This document shows, piece by piece, positions 44,742 through 56,698 of a DNA stretch of 64,000 nucleotides. How positions within the stretch are numbered: the stretch's first letter is position 1; every line of letters starts with the position of its first letter. The notes below the pieces were generated by a model, which worked only from the letters and a program-made list of their open reading frames with translations, did not search any database and was not told where the DNA came from. Position numbers and translations under genes: made by a program. The DNA comes from Gongronella butleri. Taxonomy: Eukaryota > Mucoromycota > Mucoromycetes > Mucorales > Cunninghamellaceae. The stretch covers positions 1 through 64,000 of the forward strand of contig JAIWZP010000045.1 in the NCBI GenBank assembly GCA_025201375.1. The letters are read 5' to 3'.

Positions 44742-46305
44742 GCCTCATAAGAATGCGTTTGAGCCCAAGGATGCTCGGATCATGAGCTACTATGAGGATG
44801 ACGAGCTGAATGACGAATTGACGGAGCTGAATGCCAAGCCGCGGCGCAAAAAGACGACGGGCACGCAGGCGCTTGCAGAATTCCTTTCGACGACGAGCCC
44901 CGAGGAGTTTCAGCGGAACAACAACAATGGCAACAATGGCCATGGTGGCCATGCAGGGCACAGCGAGCCATCGTCGACGAATTTTTTCAAGCTGCGCAAG
45001 GGCAAGCGCGGTTTTTCCAGCAACAACAATAATACGACGAGCACGAGCACGAGCAATGCCGCGTGGACGCGGTCAAAGAATGCACAAAATGGGCCAAATC
45101 AGCGATTGCCGCCGCCTGGCAACAATAACAACAATAACGCTTCTGCGCATTCGTCCATGGCTTCGTACACGACATTGCAAAATTCTACGGTGAGCGGGTC
45201 ATCGGCGACCTCGACGGCGTACACGGTGCATCGCAAGAATTACATTGAAATTATTCCAAAAATGCCGCCGCCTCCTCCTGCATCGTCCTCTGCTGCTTCC
45301 AACACAGGCGCGTCGGATGGCCAATCGCTGCATTCACTTCTGCCCACGTCGCCCATGCTGCCGGGCCACAAGCGACGTGAATCGAGCCTGTATAGCGGCA
45401 GTCTGCGGCACTCGGCCAGCATCAAGAGCCAATTGAGCGGGCGCCATCGGCCAATGATGCGCCCAGACACCTTTTACCAGCCGCCTCCGCCGCCTCCGTC
45501 CACGCATCCTGCTTCAGTCAATCCACAAGAAAGCGCCCTGCAGCAGCAAGCCTTGCTTGCCAAGCTGGATAACATGGATGTGATCGAGGCCGCCCTCACG
45601 CAGCGCCTGGAACGCTGCAGGCTCGCGGACCAGGCGATCCCCAGCGATGTCGTTGCCAAGGTCTTGGGCAATGAGCACATCCGCGCCCTGACCATCTCAT
45701 TCCAGCAGGAAGAAACATTGCAAATGGTCGAAAACGAAAAAACCCCGCCACTTGGAAAGGCGCGACACGTCCAGGTCCAAACCATGCCCATCCCCCTCGT
45801 CGATCCGCCAAAACAACACACGTCGAATCAGCCCGAAAACGAAGAAAACGACAAAAATGACAAAATCGACAATATTGACGATGACGACGACGACGACGAC
45901 GATCCATTGGCGCAATTGCCGGAATTGCCAGCGACACCGGCGTCGACCGACCTTGAAAAGACCTTGATGCCGCCCCCGCCCTTTGTGCCTGGCAATGATG
46001 CGGCGGCCATGCAACTCACACTGGAATCGCTCGAGCGCCAATTGGCCGAGGAGCGCAAGCAGCGGATGCGCCTCCAAACGACCCTGGACAACACACGCGA
46101 CCACTTTGAGGTGCTGAGCGGCCTCGCGTACAAAAAGCTGCGCGAGCTTTGGGAAGAGAAATCACGCTGGGAATCCGCCTGCATGGATCTCAGTCAGCAG
46201 GTCCTGGCCCTGCAGCAAAAGGACGAAACCCAAGACACACATCACACCTCCCCCACCATCCTCTCACAAGAGGCACCCATGGATGCCGTCTCCATGATGT
46301 CCTGA
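44742..46305 (+). CDS. Low-complexity protein with C-terminal coiled coil, unrecognised
   Basis: A single exon of 521 codons (including stop), starting MPHKNAFEPKDARIMSYYED. The upstream frame is only poly-T, so this ATG is preferred. Residues about 35-55 (KKTTGTQALAEFLSTTSPEEFQ) followed by NFFKLRKGKRGF form a small conserved-looking module. I recall similar GTQ-LAEFL...P modules at the start of fungal proteins of unknown function. The middle has poly-Asn, Ser/Thr and Pro-rich tracts (MPPPPPASSS; QPPPPPPS) and an acidic run of Asp. The last 130 residues form a predicted coiled coil (LTLESLERQLAEERKQRMRLQTTLDNTRDHF). No function is assigned; a scaffold role is possible. Confidence 0.75.
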
Positions 46306-46849
46306 ATTAAAAAAAAAACAAAAAAAAATGAAAAAAACGCCCGTTCTCGGCTCAGTTTAATTTTGGCAACATGATTGAAAAAGGCAAATGGCATTGCGTT
46401 CGCGTGGTGCGGGTTCATGGTGAGAAAGGGGAGCATCTGAGAGGGCGAGGGAAACCTATCATATATAAACAAACAAAAAAAAAAAAAAAAAAAAAGATGA
46501 AACAAGGGTGGAGGAGCATGGAACGACAGACACCATTTCCCCCTCACCCTTGCACTTTTTTTTTTTTTTTTTGTCAATGGAGGATGGAAGTTCGTCTCCA
46601 TGGTTCACCCTTTTGAAGTTGGGGAAGGGTAGCCAATTGGGTCATTGGCACATGATTTCGTCTTTTTCATCGCCCTCTTGGACTCAAAAGCGTGATAGCG
46701 GAGCTTGAATGGAAGGTCGTGTGAGCAGCACCCGCCTTTTTTTATTTTATGTTCTTCTTTCTACTTTTCTTTTTTTTTGTGTTCACTCCTTTTTTTTTTA
46801 TCTTTTTTTTCTTCTACCTTGGCCTTTTTCTTTTCTTTTTCTCTCTTTT
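46306..46849. promoter_or_regulatory. Intergenic/promoter region upstream of the RING-H2 gene
   Basis: Runs of A (about 46476-46496) and T (about 46557-46572) are followed by a long T/C-rich leader ending at the ATG. No coding signal was seen in the gap. Confidence 0.45.
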
Positions 46850-48454
46850 ATGGGCCAAACAGCATCGACCACGTCGCGTCATGACAATGCGTCGACGCGG
46901 ACGTTGCACTCGTCGTCGACGTCCAATAGACCCCTGTCTTTTTTTCGTCGTTTATCCCGGCGGTTGCCTGGCCATCGTGCACGCGGGCGGTTTGGGCGAC
47001 GTGGCCATACGGCGGCACCGCCTTCCATGAGCTCATCTGTGCGGCGTGCGACCATGGCTGCCACGCACGCGGCGGCAGCAGCCACGGGGCCGCACCCGTC
47101 GCTGACGTTTCTCAATGTGGAGCCGCATCCTGGTGGCAGCTCCGCGGCGTCCACGACATCGGCCATGAGCAATTCCAGCGATATCTCACAAATGATCTCT
47201 GACGTGATCTCGGCCGCCGTGCTCTCGTCCATTCCTAGCTTACAGGCCGATCCTCACTTTGCGCAGAATGGTGGCATCCAGATCCACGACAACTCTTCCT
47301 TTTTCAGATACATGCATATGCCGCTCCGCACGCCCGCTCCGCCTTCCAATCCACACCAACCATCGCCGCAGCCATCCTCGCATTCGACAAATTCATACCA
47401 TTCGCAGCAAAACCAGCCTCAAAACCCTCAAAATGCACAAAATACACAGAGTCAAACACATCGCCCGTCGGTCGTGCCCATTTTGATCGTGGGATACCGT
47501 ACCAATGCGTCGGACGCGCCACCCACCACTCCCAATGCGTCCTATTCGTCGCCGACAACACCCACACCCGTATCACTGGCAACGAATATGCCAATGCCTC
47601 CGCCACCACCTCCACCTCATGTGTTGTTTCAACAACAGCAACAACAGCAACAACAACACCATCCACATCTTCGTCGCCGCCCTCAATCGGCCATTTCTAC
47701 ATCGTCGTCGCTCGCCACGCTCCAATCCATGCCCTTATCGTTCCAGTCCAGCCGCACGCACACGTCGCACCCGCTCCCACGCCAAGACCATGGCGCACCG
47801 CCGCCACCGCCCATCCCATCCTCCGCGGCACACTACCCATCCACCTCCAATGCCTCGTTTTCATCCTCCTCCGTGGCGTTGCATCATCCATCGTCCACGT
47901 CGTTGCCATTGCGCGAGACTCTCGCCCCGTCGTCCGCGTCCAGCACACATATGAACAACAACAATTCTCATCACCATCATCCAATTGCCCCGGATTCCGC
48001 GTCCACAACGTCGTCATCCGCATCGTCCACGCACAGCCACAATACCACAGCAACAAACACCACAACCACCGGCGGACGTTGGCTGATTTATGTGTGGAGC
48101 GGCCCGCATCACGCATTGCCACTTTCGCGCCTGTCGGATGAGCCCACGTACGAGGAATTGCTTTGGTTGTCCAGCCTGCTTGGCCCTGCACGGCCCGTCA
48201 CCACCACACAACAGGCCATTGACGCCGCATTGCCCGCCCAGGCGTGGGCTGACGAGGCCACCAAGCAAGCCATCCTTCAAGGCACAGAGCGCTGTCTCGT
48301 GTGCCTCGACGACTTTGCCCCCAAGCATCAGGTCCGCGTCCTAAAGTGCAGACACGTCTTCCACGTCGAATGCGTTGATCGCTGGCTCGTCGAATCGCAC
48401 AATTCGTGCCCCGTATGCCGTCATGTGCCCGTTGCAACCTCCACCACCGCCTAA
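46850..48454 (+). CDS. RING-H2 finger E3 ligase, probably N-myristoylated
   Basis: A single exon of 534 residues. Translation from [10 protein letters not shown] gives a good N-myristoylation signal (Gly2, Ser6), suggesting membrane attachment. A basic stretch follows ([23 protein letters not shown]), which would strengthen binding to acidic lipids. The middle is Ser/Pro/Gln/His-rich and disordered. Near the C-terminus a conserved segment ([39 protein letters not shown]) precedes the RING-H2 finger [42 protein letters not shown]. The finger has all eight ligands in C3H2C3 order and the Trp typical of E2-binding RINGs. The substrate is unknown. The open frame extends upstream only through poly-pyrimidine. 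Confidence 0.88.
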   Translation: MGQTASTTSRHDNASTRTLHSSSTSNRPLSFFRRLSRRLPGHRARGRFGRRGHTAAPPSMSSSVRRATMAATHAAAAATGPHPSLTFLNVEPHPGGSSAASTTSAMSNSSDISQMISDVISAAVLSSIPSLQADPHFAQNGGIQIHDNSSFFRYMHMPLRTPAPPSNPHQPSPQPSSHSTNSYHSQQNQPQNPQNAQNTQSQTHRPSVVPILIVGYRTNASDAPPTTPNASYSSPTTPTPVSLATNMPMPPPPPPPHVLFQQQQQQQQQHHPHLRRRPQSAISTSSSLATLQSMPLSFQSSRTHTSHPLPRQDHGAPPPPPIPSSAAHYPSTSNASFSSSSVALHHPSSTSLPLRETLAPSSASSTHMNNNNSHHHHPIAPDSASTTSSSASSTHSHNTTATNTTTTGGRWLIYVWSGPHHALPLSRLSDEPTYEELLWLSSLLGPARPVTTTQQAIDAALPAQAWADEATKQAILQGTERCLVCLDDFAPKHQVRVLKCRHVFHVECVDRWLVESHNSCPVCRHVPVATSTTA

Positions 48455-48750
48455 AAGCCTTGAAAAAGGGAACCTGAGCCTCCTTTTTCTCTCTCTCTCT
48501 CTCTCTTGCGCTTGATTCATCCTCTCCCTTTCCGCCTAGGATTCTATTCATATCTTTTTTTCCATATTGCTAGCATTCCCCTCTTTTTCTCTTTCTTTTT
48601 CTCTCTCTCTCTCAGTGTGTCCCCTCCCCCTTATTCCCCCAGCCTCTCCTTGCGTACCAAATTTAGATCAGCTGTTGATTGTACCATAACATAAATTCGC
48701 GCTCTCTCTCTCTCTCTGTCCCATCTGTATGTACAAAATCTTTCTTTTTT

Positions 48751-49187
48751 TTATTGGACCATGTAGAGCAATGCCAAGCAATACACTTGCGGATCGAGAA
48801 TGACAAGGCTGCGGCCATCCGGTGCCCATTGGACCTGATGTGCCGGCAATTGACCTGATCATGGAAAAAAAAAGGGGGAAAAAGATGGTTCAGTGACCAC
48901 ATTTGGCTACGTGCGCGTGCTTTTTGATTATTTTTGGCGTACCTGCAGCCAGTCGCACGGGCTCCACGCTTAGGGAGATGGTCGGTGCTGCGGCGGCAGT
49001 AGTAGCAGCTTGATTGGCATGGCTGGTTTCGGGGTATACAAAGTAAATGTGGTCGTTGCCGCTGACGACGGCCAACACGGCGCGTGCGGGGCTCCATGCC
49101 AGGTGCCTCACGGGGTGCAAATATGTCAAAAGCACACATGTTCCCAGTGCCAAGTCCCACAGCCACACAACAGTCGGCATCCCGTCT

Positions 49188-49218
<31 letters not shown>

Positions 49219-50658
49219 GAAATGATCAGTGGCCCGGATCTTTTTCATTTAAAATCCCATGTTGTACCTTGGATCACTGCAAGATACGCGCCATCCGGTG
49301 AAAACAGGCATTGACCAATGCCTTTTTTCGGATGCACTTGCAGTGGGTCTGGCCTGACCGCCGGCAGCTGAAGTGGCCGCTTGTTCGCGTGGCGAACTAG
49401 GCCCGCATCAAATAAAAAAAAAAAGATGTGAATTCACTCAATACGCATTGCCAACTCGTGTCTTACAATCCACATAGGTCTCCAATGGGCGCTGCGTATG
49501 ATTGGGAAGCTCGTATTCCTCATAGACAACCTAAACAATAAAAAATGAGCTGGTTTTATCGCTTTGTGCGCGTTTTCTTACCAGTGAGCTGCCCGGTGGC
49601 ACTCGCGTCGGATGATGTAGCGTCGTGGCGACCGCCCAAGTGCCGCTGTGCACCAGTCGGACCTAGAAAAAAAACGACGCGTTTCAGCCGCGTGCCCAAA
49701 GCGTGTCGTTTTTTTTTATTTCTCTTTTACCTTGTCATCGTAGCTTCCCAGCGCCAACCAGTGGCCATGCCACGCCAATGTCTTCATTCCTAGACCATCG
49801 TTGCTCGCACTATAGTCCCATACACGGACACCATCCAAATCGTGCACCACCACATTGTACTATCGAGAAAAATCAGCTTTTTTTCATCGTTTTCTCTTCA
49901 TAACTTACGTCTAGGCAATTGTCAAACGCCACGATGAATTGGCTGTCCGGGGACCACGACAGGTGCACGGCGTCGGCCGTGTCCAGCTCGATGCGCTAAG
50001 AAATTTATCTCCATGAGCAACACAAAAAGGACAAGATTAGTGGTTTTTTTTTACCTGCAAGAGCCGCAGCGACTTGGCATTGAGCAGTGCGATCATGTCC
50101 CTGCCGTCCCTGAGAATCAACACGGCCAAGTACTTGCCGTCCGGGCTGGCACAGCAGCCACTTGACGCGAATTTTGGAAAATCAAGCACTTTTGTCTCTT
50201 TTTGCTTGAACAGCCACGCCGTCACTTGAAGCTACGCGATCAAAAAAAGGGGGGTGGGCATCAGCACGCGCCTTGTACCTCTGCATCCTCTTTTTTTTTT
50301 TTTCTCTTGCCTCCAATTCTGACGAGATGAGGATGGCGCAGCTGTCGGGCGTCCACCACATGTGCTGCATGCCAAAGCGTCGATCCGCGAGCGTGACCTT
50401 CCATGACGTGTCGCTGATGCTATAAATGTGTGCGCGTGCGCGCTCGCAGCACAGTGTCGCAATGAATTGGCTGTCTGGCGACCATGCCATCTGATCAATG
50501 ACGCCCTCCGTCTCAAACACGTGCATCACCACCAGCTGCTGCGAATGATCGCGAATCACCAGACGACTGTCCACCACATTCGCCACATAGTTGCCGTCGG
50601 GCGAGATCCGCGTATGGTATCCCGTGTGTTTGTACAGATGACTAAACGTTATATTCAT
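48751..50658 (-). CDS. WRAP73: WD40 protein WRAP73 (WDR8) homologue
   Basis: Nine exons (50658-50311, 50231-50055, 49995-49909, 49859-49731, 49662-49582, 49530-49467, 49396-49268, 49185-48943, 48854-48751) encode 453 residues, very close to animal WRAP73. WRAP73 works at spindle poles or centriolar satellites and in microtubule anchoring. Matching signatures run along the whole length: the start MNITFSHLYKHTGYHTRISPDGNYVA, DQMAWSPDSQFIATLC, ISSELELQVTAWLF, LSWSPDSQFIVAFDNCLDYNVVVHDLDG, LALGSYDDKVRL, and PKKGIGQCLFSPDGAYLAVIQDGMPTVVWLWDL. Intron 1 (50232-50310) uses a GC donor (GCAAGA): splicing there restores SELE|LQVTAWLF in phase and aligns with the animal protein, whereas GT alternatives nearby break the frame. 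Confidence 0.93.
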
Positions 50659-52639
50659 ACCGCAAGAAATGCAAATTAAAAGAGCTTGAGCCGCGGCGAA
50701 TCTGCTTGCAACGCATGCAAGGAACAAGGAAGAAAGAAAAGAAACACCGAATCCATTTGTCGCGATGCCCAAAAAAAGAACAAACGCGGAATTTCAACAA
50801 GCGCCCGCGCGCGGACTGTCCTTTTTCTTGATTTTTTAACGCATCCACACTTTTACTGGTTCCCCAATGCAATCAAACACAAGCCAGACGTGCGGCCTTG
50901 TCTAGGCGCGCAAAAAACCTGCCTTGCGCATATGTCGACATGCACGCCACAATAGCAGAAACAATGACTGGCACGATTAAAAGGCGTTCGCTTTTTCTTT
51001 TGTTCATTCAATTTGCGTGCAATGCTTCACATCGCAGAGAGTTCAGCGCATATGACAATGTTGTCGCCTACAGCAAACCGCTACAGCGCCCAGAAAAAAA
51101 AGTTTAGCAAAGAACCAGCCATTTTTATGCCTTTTTTTTTCGTTTGCTTACCTTGATCCCGCGCTGCACAGCAAGGAACACAACGCCAGCTTTCATTTTG
51201 TCTACGTATTTTGTCACTTGAAGCGAGGCTGCAAAAATGTTTGCCTAAAAATTTATTGGCCGTATGGCAGAATATTTTTACAGTATTTTTGGGCTGATTT
51301 TTGTGTTTTATGATTTGATTTTCCGTGTCTGTTGCCCTTGACAGCCCTTTCATCTGCAGAAAAAAAAAACACACCGTGATCTACCATTTTGCTGTCCACA
51401 ACAAGTCAACAACGGAGCACTGCGAGTCTGTGACGCCTAGAAAAAAGTGATATCGTATCATCATTCCTTCATTCGGATGAAGAGGACTATGATAAAATTA
51501 CACTTTTGAAATTCGTGCATCAAAAATCTTCGCCTAATTCGCGCTTGAAGTTTAATCTAAAATCACGAATTGCTCGCCAACCACCAGGTCGATCCCACTA
51601 TTTTTTGGCGTTTTCCTTGGTTTCTCTCTGCTTTGTCTCTTGTGTGGAAGTTTGGTGGAAATCTGAAGACCAATTTTTTTCAATTTTTAGTTTGGGCGCT
51701 CGCCACGACTAAAATTTGATTTACGTGTGGCACGCACTGATGACTTTTGGCACCTTGCAAGTTAGGTGCCATTCGAGATTTCTAGCCAGGCATTTCACGC
51801 TACACTGATTTTGGGTCGTCATCGGGACTAGCTGATCGATATTAATTGCCCTTCTGTTAAAATGGGTCTTCCGGGGTGTTTCACCTGGCACCCTCATGCA
51901 AATGGTCACAAATCTGAAGCAGATTACAGTGGAGGCATAAGCTCGATAAATGCCAAGTTTCGTGGGCATCCAACCCTCTCCCCGCATGAATGCCAATCTC
52001 AAAAAGTCAATTTATTTTTGCGAAGCGCGATTTGACGCGTTTCTACGATCCAAACGGCCGTCAATTTACACCACAGGTGGTTCCAATCTGTTTGTACCAA
52101 ACGCGCTCCAAATCAGTAATGTTTCATAGACATTAAGATCGTCTTGATTATAATGCTAAGCATTTTAGACGATTCCTTCATGCGCTTGTAGAATGTGACT
52201 GGGTAATTCCTCTCAATTTTTTAGTGCGCGTTCGTTGATCGCTCTGAAATCCGTTCGGCGGAAGCTGATAGTTCACCTTGCCTGCAAACATGCGTAGCAA
52301 TTTGTCTTTTTTCCCTTCTGGGAGCAGAAATATCTTGCCAAGCATGACACGAGAGTCGCGGTCCAAGCGGACGATTTATTGGGAGAAAAGGACAAAAAAA
52401 AAAAACCGAGAAAAGAGCAAAGGGAGAAAGTAAAAGAGAGCTGAACAGGATAAAGAAGCAAAAACGGGGAGATTTGGCTATTATTCCTTTTAAAAGTGCA
52501 TGTTGAGGGCGAAGCGCCTCGGTCGTGGCCGTCCACATCGCCAAAAAATGAGTGCAGACATGCAAATGATCTCAATTTTCTTTTCCCTTAATGCATCAAA
52601 GAGTGCTAAAAAAAAAAAAAAAAAACAACCTCTCTCTCT

Positions 52640-52673
<34 letters not shown>

Positions 52674-53079
52674 ACCATTTTGTGTTTTTCTCGCGCTGTT
52701 CTTCCTTGTGTGCAAGATTGGCCTTGATCTGGGGACCCAATTATCAATTGTTCGGTCTGGAGGCATCTGTCACGCCACAGATTTAGCCACGAGACCCGAG
52801 TTCAAGAAATCGCCCTGAAAGTGGAGCCATTCGATGCATTGACACGCCATTACGCGCCAAAGGTTCCATAAAAATGGCACGTTGACTTTATGGATCGCGA
52901 GCATACGGCGAAAAAGATACATTTCCCTCTCTCTCTTTTTTTTTTTTTTTTCGTTTGTCACCAGGTGAGAGTGCCTTTTTGTCAGTCGACACCAAAACGG
53001 AAGCGGTCTTGGCGAGCTCGTAAAAAAAAGGCGATAAAAGAACAGCAGCTTTTTTTTATTTATGAAATCATGGATTGTT
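50659..53079. other. 2.4-kb intergenic region, no gene seen
   Basis: AT-rich DNA with a dispersed repeat copy at 51535-51770. Homopolymers of A and T frame a CT microsatellite at about 52608-52672. I found no gene, tRNA or structured RNA I could support. Confidence 0.55.
51535..51770. repeat. Dispersed non-coding repeat, copy 2
   Basis: A diverged relative of 41575-41800 in the same orientation, with shared anchors in the same order (see that entry). The two copies look old, since identity is broken every few bases. Confidence 0.55.
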
Positions 53080-55416
53080 CTATTCAAGGACGGTGGATTT
53101 GACGGTTTGGACAAACTGGCGGATCTTTTCCAGGTCCTTTTTCCCGTCTGTTTCGACGCCTGAGGAGACGTCGACGACCCAGGGCTTGACTTGGTGGAGG
53201 GCGGCGGCGACGTTTGTTGGGTTGAGTCCACCAGCGAGGAGGATGGGGAAGCCGGCGGGCGTCTTTTTGTGCTGGACGATCTGATTGGCGAGCGACCAGT
53301 CAAAGGCGATGCCGTGGCCGCCCTGCTGGTCGTCGGGCAGGGCAGCGACCTTGGCGTCCAGCAAGACCATCTGGTGGTAGCCTGGTTGTGCGAGGGTCGG
53401 CAGCAATCGGCGGATGTCTGTATTGTCGTCCATGGCAAAGGCCTTGATCACGGGGACGGGCAAGAAGCGGGCGACCTCGACGGGCTCTGCGCCGTGCAAT
53501 TGGATGGCGTCGAGGCCGACGGTGGCGGCGACGTGGGTCATGTAGGCAATGGACGCGTTGACAAAGACACCGACGACCAGCGGCTTGCGTGGGCGCTGCT
53601 CTATCAGCTGGCGGTGCATATCGAACCAGTCGTCGACCAGCGGGATGTCGTGTTGTTGCGCGGATGAGGGTGGTGTGGAGCCAGATGTGGTGGATGATTG
53701 CTTGACCGTGTCAACGATGGCTTTGGCGGTATCAATGTCGACGCAGCGGCGCGATTTGGGGGCAAAGATCATGCCGATGAAATCGGCGCCGGCGTCTGCT
53801 GCGGCCTGGGCAGCCTCGGGTGTGGAAATGCCACAAATCTTGACAAGGGCACGCGATGGCTTTTGCACGGTGACGGGTTGGCGGCCCAGGAGCTCGCCGA
53901 CAAAGCTAGACAGATTCCACGCGCGCATGAGAGCCTCACCGACCAAGAAGCCCTTGACGCCTTGTTGCAAATACGTGTCAACGTCGGAGCGACTGGCGAT
54001 GCCCGACAATGCGCACAAGATGGTGTCTTCGGGGACCATGGCGGCAAGACGCGAGGTCGTGTCCATGTCGACGTCGAAACTATGCAGGTTGCGGTTGTTG
54101 ACACCAATGACCTTGGCACCCAGGGCGTTGGCACGCGCCATTTCGTCTGCATTGTTGACTTCGACGAGGGGTTCCATGCCGAGCGACTTTGCAAACGTGT
54201 ACAATTCGTCCAATTCGGTGTCGTTGAGCATGGCGACAATCAGGAGGACGGTGTCGGCACCGTAGAGACGCGCTTCAAGGATCTGGTAGCGATCGACGAT
54301 GAAATCCTTGCGCAGGATACAGGGACGGTTGGCAAGGTGGTCGACGGCCGAGCGGACTTGGCGCATATCGTTGAGGGAGCCACGGAACCATTTGGGCTCG
54401 GTCAAGACAGAAATCACGCTTGCACCGGCCAATGCGTATTGCAATGCTTGGTCGGCGGCATTGGCCTTGATGTCGATGTTGCCCTTGGAGGGCGACGCGC
54501 GCTTGACCTCGGCCATGAGAGCCGGTGTCGCCTCGTTCATGCGCGCCACCAATGGCTTGAGAGGAGGCGCCGTGTGCAATGCGACCAATTTCTCCAAATC
54601 TTCAAACGACTGACCAGGCACCTGCTTGGCAGCCTCAATGTCGGCAAGTCGTTGCGTGTGGATGCGCTGAAGAATCGTCGGCACGCCATTGGGCGTCGCC
54701 TTTTCCTCTTTTTCCTCCTTTTTGGCCAATTCCTTTTCTTCATTGTCCTTGGCCACCTTGGTGTCCTTTTCAGAATCGTCCTCCTTTTTCTCGGGCACCG
54801 CCAAGGGAAGAATGCCCGACGCAGGGTTGTCCGTCCACGAGCCGCCGGTCAAGCCCAAGAAATTCTTGATCATTTCGTGGCCATTGTCGCACAGGATGCT
54901 CTCTGGATGGAATTGGACGCCCTGGATGGTGTACTGCTTGTGTCGGACGCCCATGATGATGCCGTCGTCCGTGGTGGCCGTGACTTGGAGCGCGTCGGGC
55001 AGCGTGTCCTGGACACCGGCCAGCGAATGGTAGCGTGTGACGCGATTGTCCTGCGGCACATGGCGGAACAGGCCGCGGTTGTCGTGCTTGATGGTCGACG
55101 TCTTGCCGTGCAAAATGTCGCCCGCGTACGACACGGTGCCACCATACACCTCGAAAATACATTGCATCCCCATGCAAATGCCCAAAATGGGCACCTTGCC
55201 GCCATAGTGCTCAATCACGTCGCGCGAGATCCCGGCGTCGTGCGCAGGATGGCCAGGCCCAGGCGAAATGACAATATGGCTGGGCGACAGGGCGTCCAGC
55301 TCGGCCAGCGTCACCTTGTCGTTGCGGAAAACTTGCACATTGGCGCCCTGAGAGCACAAAAATTGGTACACATTGTACGTGAACGAGTCGTAGTTGTCTA
55401 TCAAGACGGTCGTCAT
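53080..55416 (-). CDS. TRP1: Trifunctional tryptophan biosynthesis protein (GATase / IGPS / PRAI)
   Basis: One exon of 778 residues with the fungal fusion order. Residues 1-200 are the glutamine amidotransferase subunit of anthranilate synthase: catalytic Cys81 in GICMGMQ, His170 and Glu172 in QFHPES. A Lys/Glu-rich linker (EKKEDDSEKDTK...) follows. Indole-3-glycerol-phosphate synthase comes next, with AEVKRASPSKG, LRKDFIVDRYQILEARLYGAD and VIGVNNRNLHSFDVD. The last domain is phosphoribosylanthranilate isomerase: VKICGISTPEAAQAAADAGAD, GMIFAPKSRR, VGVFVNA, and a C-terminal AGGLNPTN plus VDVSSGVETDGKKD. The protein supplies steps 1 (ammonia donor), 3 and 4 of tryptophan synthesis from chorismate, in the cytosol. 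It needs a separate TrpE-type subunit, not seen here. It lacks introns, unlike most neighbours. Confidence 0.97.
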   Translation of the reverse strand: MTTVLIDNYDSFTYNVYQFLCSQGANVQVFRNDKVTLAELDALSPSHIVISPGPGHPAHDAGISRDVIEHYGGKVPILGICMGMQCIFEVYGGTVSYAGDILHGKTSTIKHDNRGLFRHVPQDNRVTRYHSLAGVQDTLPDALQVTATTDDGIIMGVRHKQYTIQGVQFHPESILCDNGHEMIKNFLGLTGGSWTDNPASGILPLAVPEKKEDDSEKDTKVAKDNEEKELAKKEEKEEKATPNGVPTILQRIHTQRLADIEAAKQVPGQSFEDLEKLVALHTAPPLKPLVARMNEATPALMAEVKRASPSKGNIDIKANAADQALQYALAGASVISVLTEPKWFRGSLNDMRQVRSAVDHLANRPCILRKDFIVDRYQILEARLYGADTVLLIVAMLNDTELDELYTFAKSLGMEPLVEVNNADEMARANALGAKVIGVNNRNLHSFDVDMDTTSRLAAMVPEDTILCALSGIASRSDVDTYLQQGVKGFLVGEALMRAWNLSSFVGELLGRQPVTVQKPSRALVKICGISTPEAAQAAADAGADFIGMIFAPKSRRCVDIDTAKAIVDTVKQSSTTSGSTPPSSAQQHDIPLVDDWFDMHRQLIEQRPRKPLVVGVFVNASIAYMTHVAATVGLDAIQLHGAEPVEVARFLPVPVIKAFAMDDNTDIRRLLPTLAQPGYHQMVLLDAKVAALPDDQQGGHGIAFDWSLANQIVQHKKTPAGFPILLAGGLNPTNVAAALHQVKPWVVDVSSGVETDGKKDLEKIRQFVQTVKSTVLE

Positions 55417-55981
55417 AGTGATATGATATAAATAAAAAAAGAAAGATACAGAAAAGAAAGAGAGAAACGAAGAAAAGAGTCAAAATGGAGCGGGTTTCGG
55501 ATCAAATACCTGAATTGGCCATCCAAAAAAGGCAACCGGAGTCTTGATCGGCTGCCAGGAAATAGAGCTGTTGGTGACTCACTATGGGCACTGGAAAAAA
55601 AAACTCGCTCATCAGCGTTTTGCGATTTTTCGTTGCTTTTTTTTTTGTGTTACGCATTGCGAGCGCGGGCGCGTCCTTTTTCTCCTTGTTTCTTGTGGTG
55701 ATCGACCCTCTGTGTCTTTTCTTTATCCTGGCACGGCCGTTTGGCTCTTTTGCTCTGTTTATCGTCGTCAATTTCTCTTTTTTTTTGCTTTTGCAAGAAT
55801 TGAGCGTCAATTGTACCAAAAAGGGGGGACCAATTGGACTGGCCGAGTGTTGCCATCCTAAATTTTTCTTTCCGTCGAAAACAAAAAAAAAAAAAAAAGG
55901 CGGAGGCCTGGGGCCGGCCTGTTCACATTTTTTCTTCTCTTTTGTCTCTCTTTTTTCTTGTTTTTGTATTTTTTCAACACC
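55417..55981. promoter_or_regulatory. Divergent promoter region, TRP1 / HAPSTR1-like gene
   Basis: About 565 bp between opposite starts, containing a TATAAATAAA stretch just upstream of TRP1 (about 55426-55436) and a T-rich leader before the plus-strand ATG. I found no clear TGACTC-type general-control site. Confidence 0.5.
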
Positions 55982-56698
55982 ATGAACTCATCTGACGGAC
56001 TGCACCCCTCGATCCTGGATGGTTTTGACGGGACAGACAATGCGATGCTTAGCTCGTTCAAGCAGGCGGCGCTTGGGGTGACGACGCTATACAAAGAGTC
56101 GCTCGTGCAGAACCGCAAGGCATACGGCAGCGGCTACCAGCAGGCTATGCAGGACCTGTACGAGTTTTTGACGTCGCGCGCCGACGGCGAGCATGGTGTG
56201 CTGCCTGTGCAAGATTTGCTCGTCTTTGCGCGCCAGCGCAATGCTCAAGTTGTGCATGAATTGCAACAATTTTCGTCGTCGTCGTCTGCATCATCGCCAG
56301 CACCGTCCTCGCCGCAGCAGCAGACGCATCAGACTGACCAAGCGCACGCTTTGGCGCCGCAACAGCAACAACAACAACAACAGCAGCAGCAACAACCACA
56401 ACAACAGCCTGCATCGCCTGCCCCGTTTTTCCATATGGATCCGCATGCTCCTTTTACGTTTTCGTTGCCTGCGCAGCAACACACGCATCATCCAACACCA
56501 TGGCATCAAACGTACAATACATTTAGTGTGCCAAGCGCCAACGATGCGGCCATTGCGCCAACATCGACCGACGATCCGAATCTCAAGCGCCGTTTCACAC
56601 CCTCAGTGCAAGAATTGTCCTTCTTGGGTCGCACCATCAACAACACAAGCAACATGGACACCAGCGAACCGCCCATCAAACGCCGCCCACGCTTTTGA
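55982..56698 (+). CDS. HAPSTR1 / C16orf72-like protein (DUF4588 type)
   Basis: One exon, 238 residues. The conserved N-terminal 110 residues are helical: AMLSSFKQAALGVTTLYKESLVQNRKAYGSGYQQAMQDLYEFL, then a short loop and LLVFARQRNAQVVHELQQF. This pattern (an alternating helix ending LYKxS, then GYxxALxDL) is what I recall for the DUF4588/HAPSTR1 family. Animal members bind the HUWE1 ubiquitin ligase in stress responses. After it come Ser/Gln-rich tracts with a polyglutamine run. The C-terminus ends with a basic SEPPIKRRPRF-like stretch (TSEPPIKRRPRF), resembling a nuclear signal. The family call rests on the helix pattern only, so it is moderate. Confidence 0.68.
   Translation: MNSSDGLHPSILDGFDGTDNAMLSSFKQAALGVTTLYKESLVQNRKAYGSGYQQAMQDLYEFLTSRADGEHGVLPVQDLLVFARQRNAQVVHELQQFSSSSSASSPAPSSPQQQTHQTDQAHALAPQQQQQQQQQQQQPQQQPASPAPFFHMDPHAPFTFSLPAQQHTHHPTPWHQTYNTFSVPSANDAAIAPTSTDDPNLKRRFTPSVQELSFLGRTINNTSNMDTSEPPIKRRPRF

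Noticed and set aside
46709..46849. N-terminal extension of the RING-H2 protein upstream of 46850
   Set aside because: It would translate a poly-pyrimidine leader into Phe/Leu runs. The MGQTAS start gives a proper myristoylation site.
52741..52830. tRNA-like words GTGGCTAAAT and GAGTTCAAG on the minus strand
   Set aside because: Spacing and stems do not form a cloverleaf.
53698..55431. Plus-strand open frame of 577 codons
   Set aside because: It is antisense to TRP1, where all three catalytic domains are clear. The translation has no motifs.
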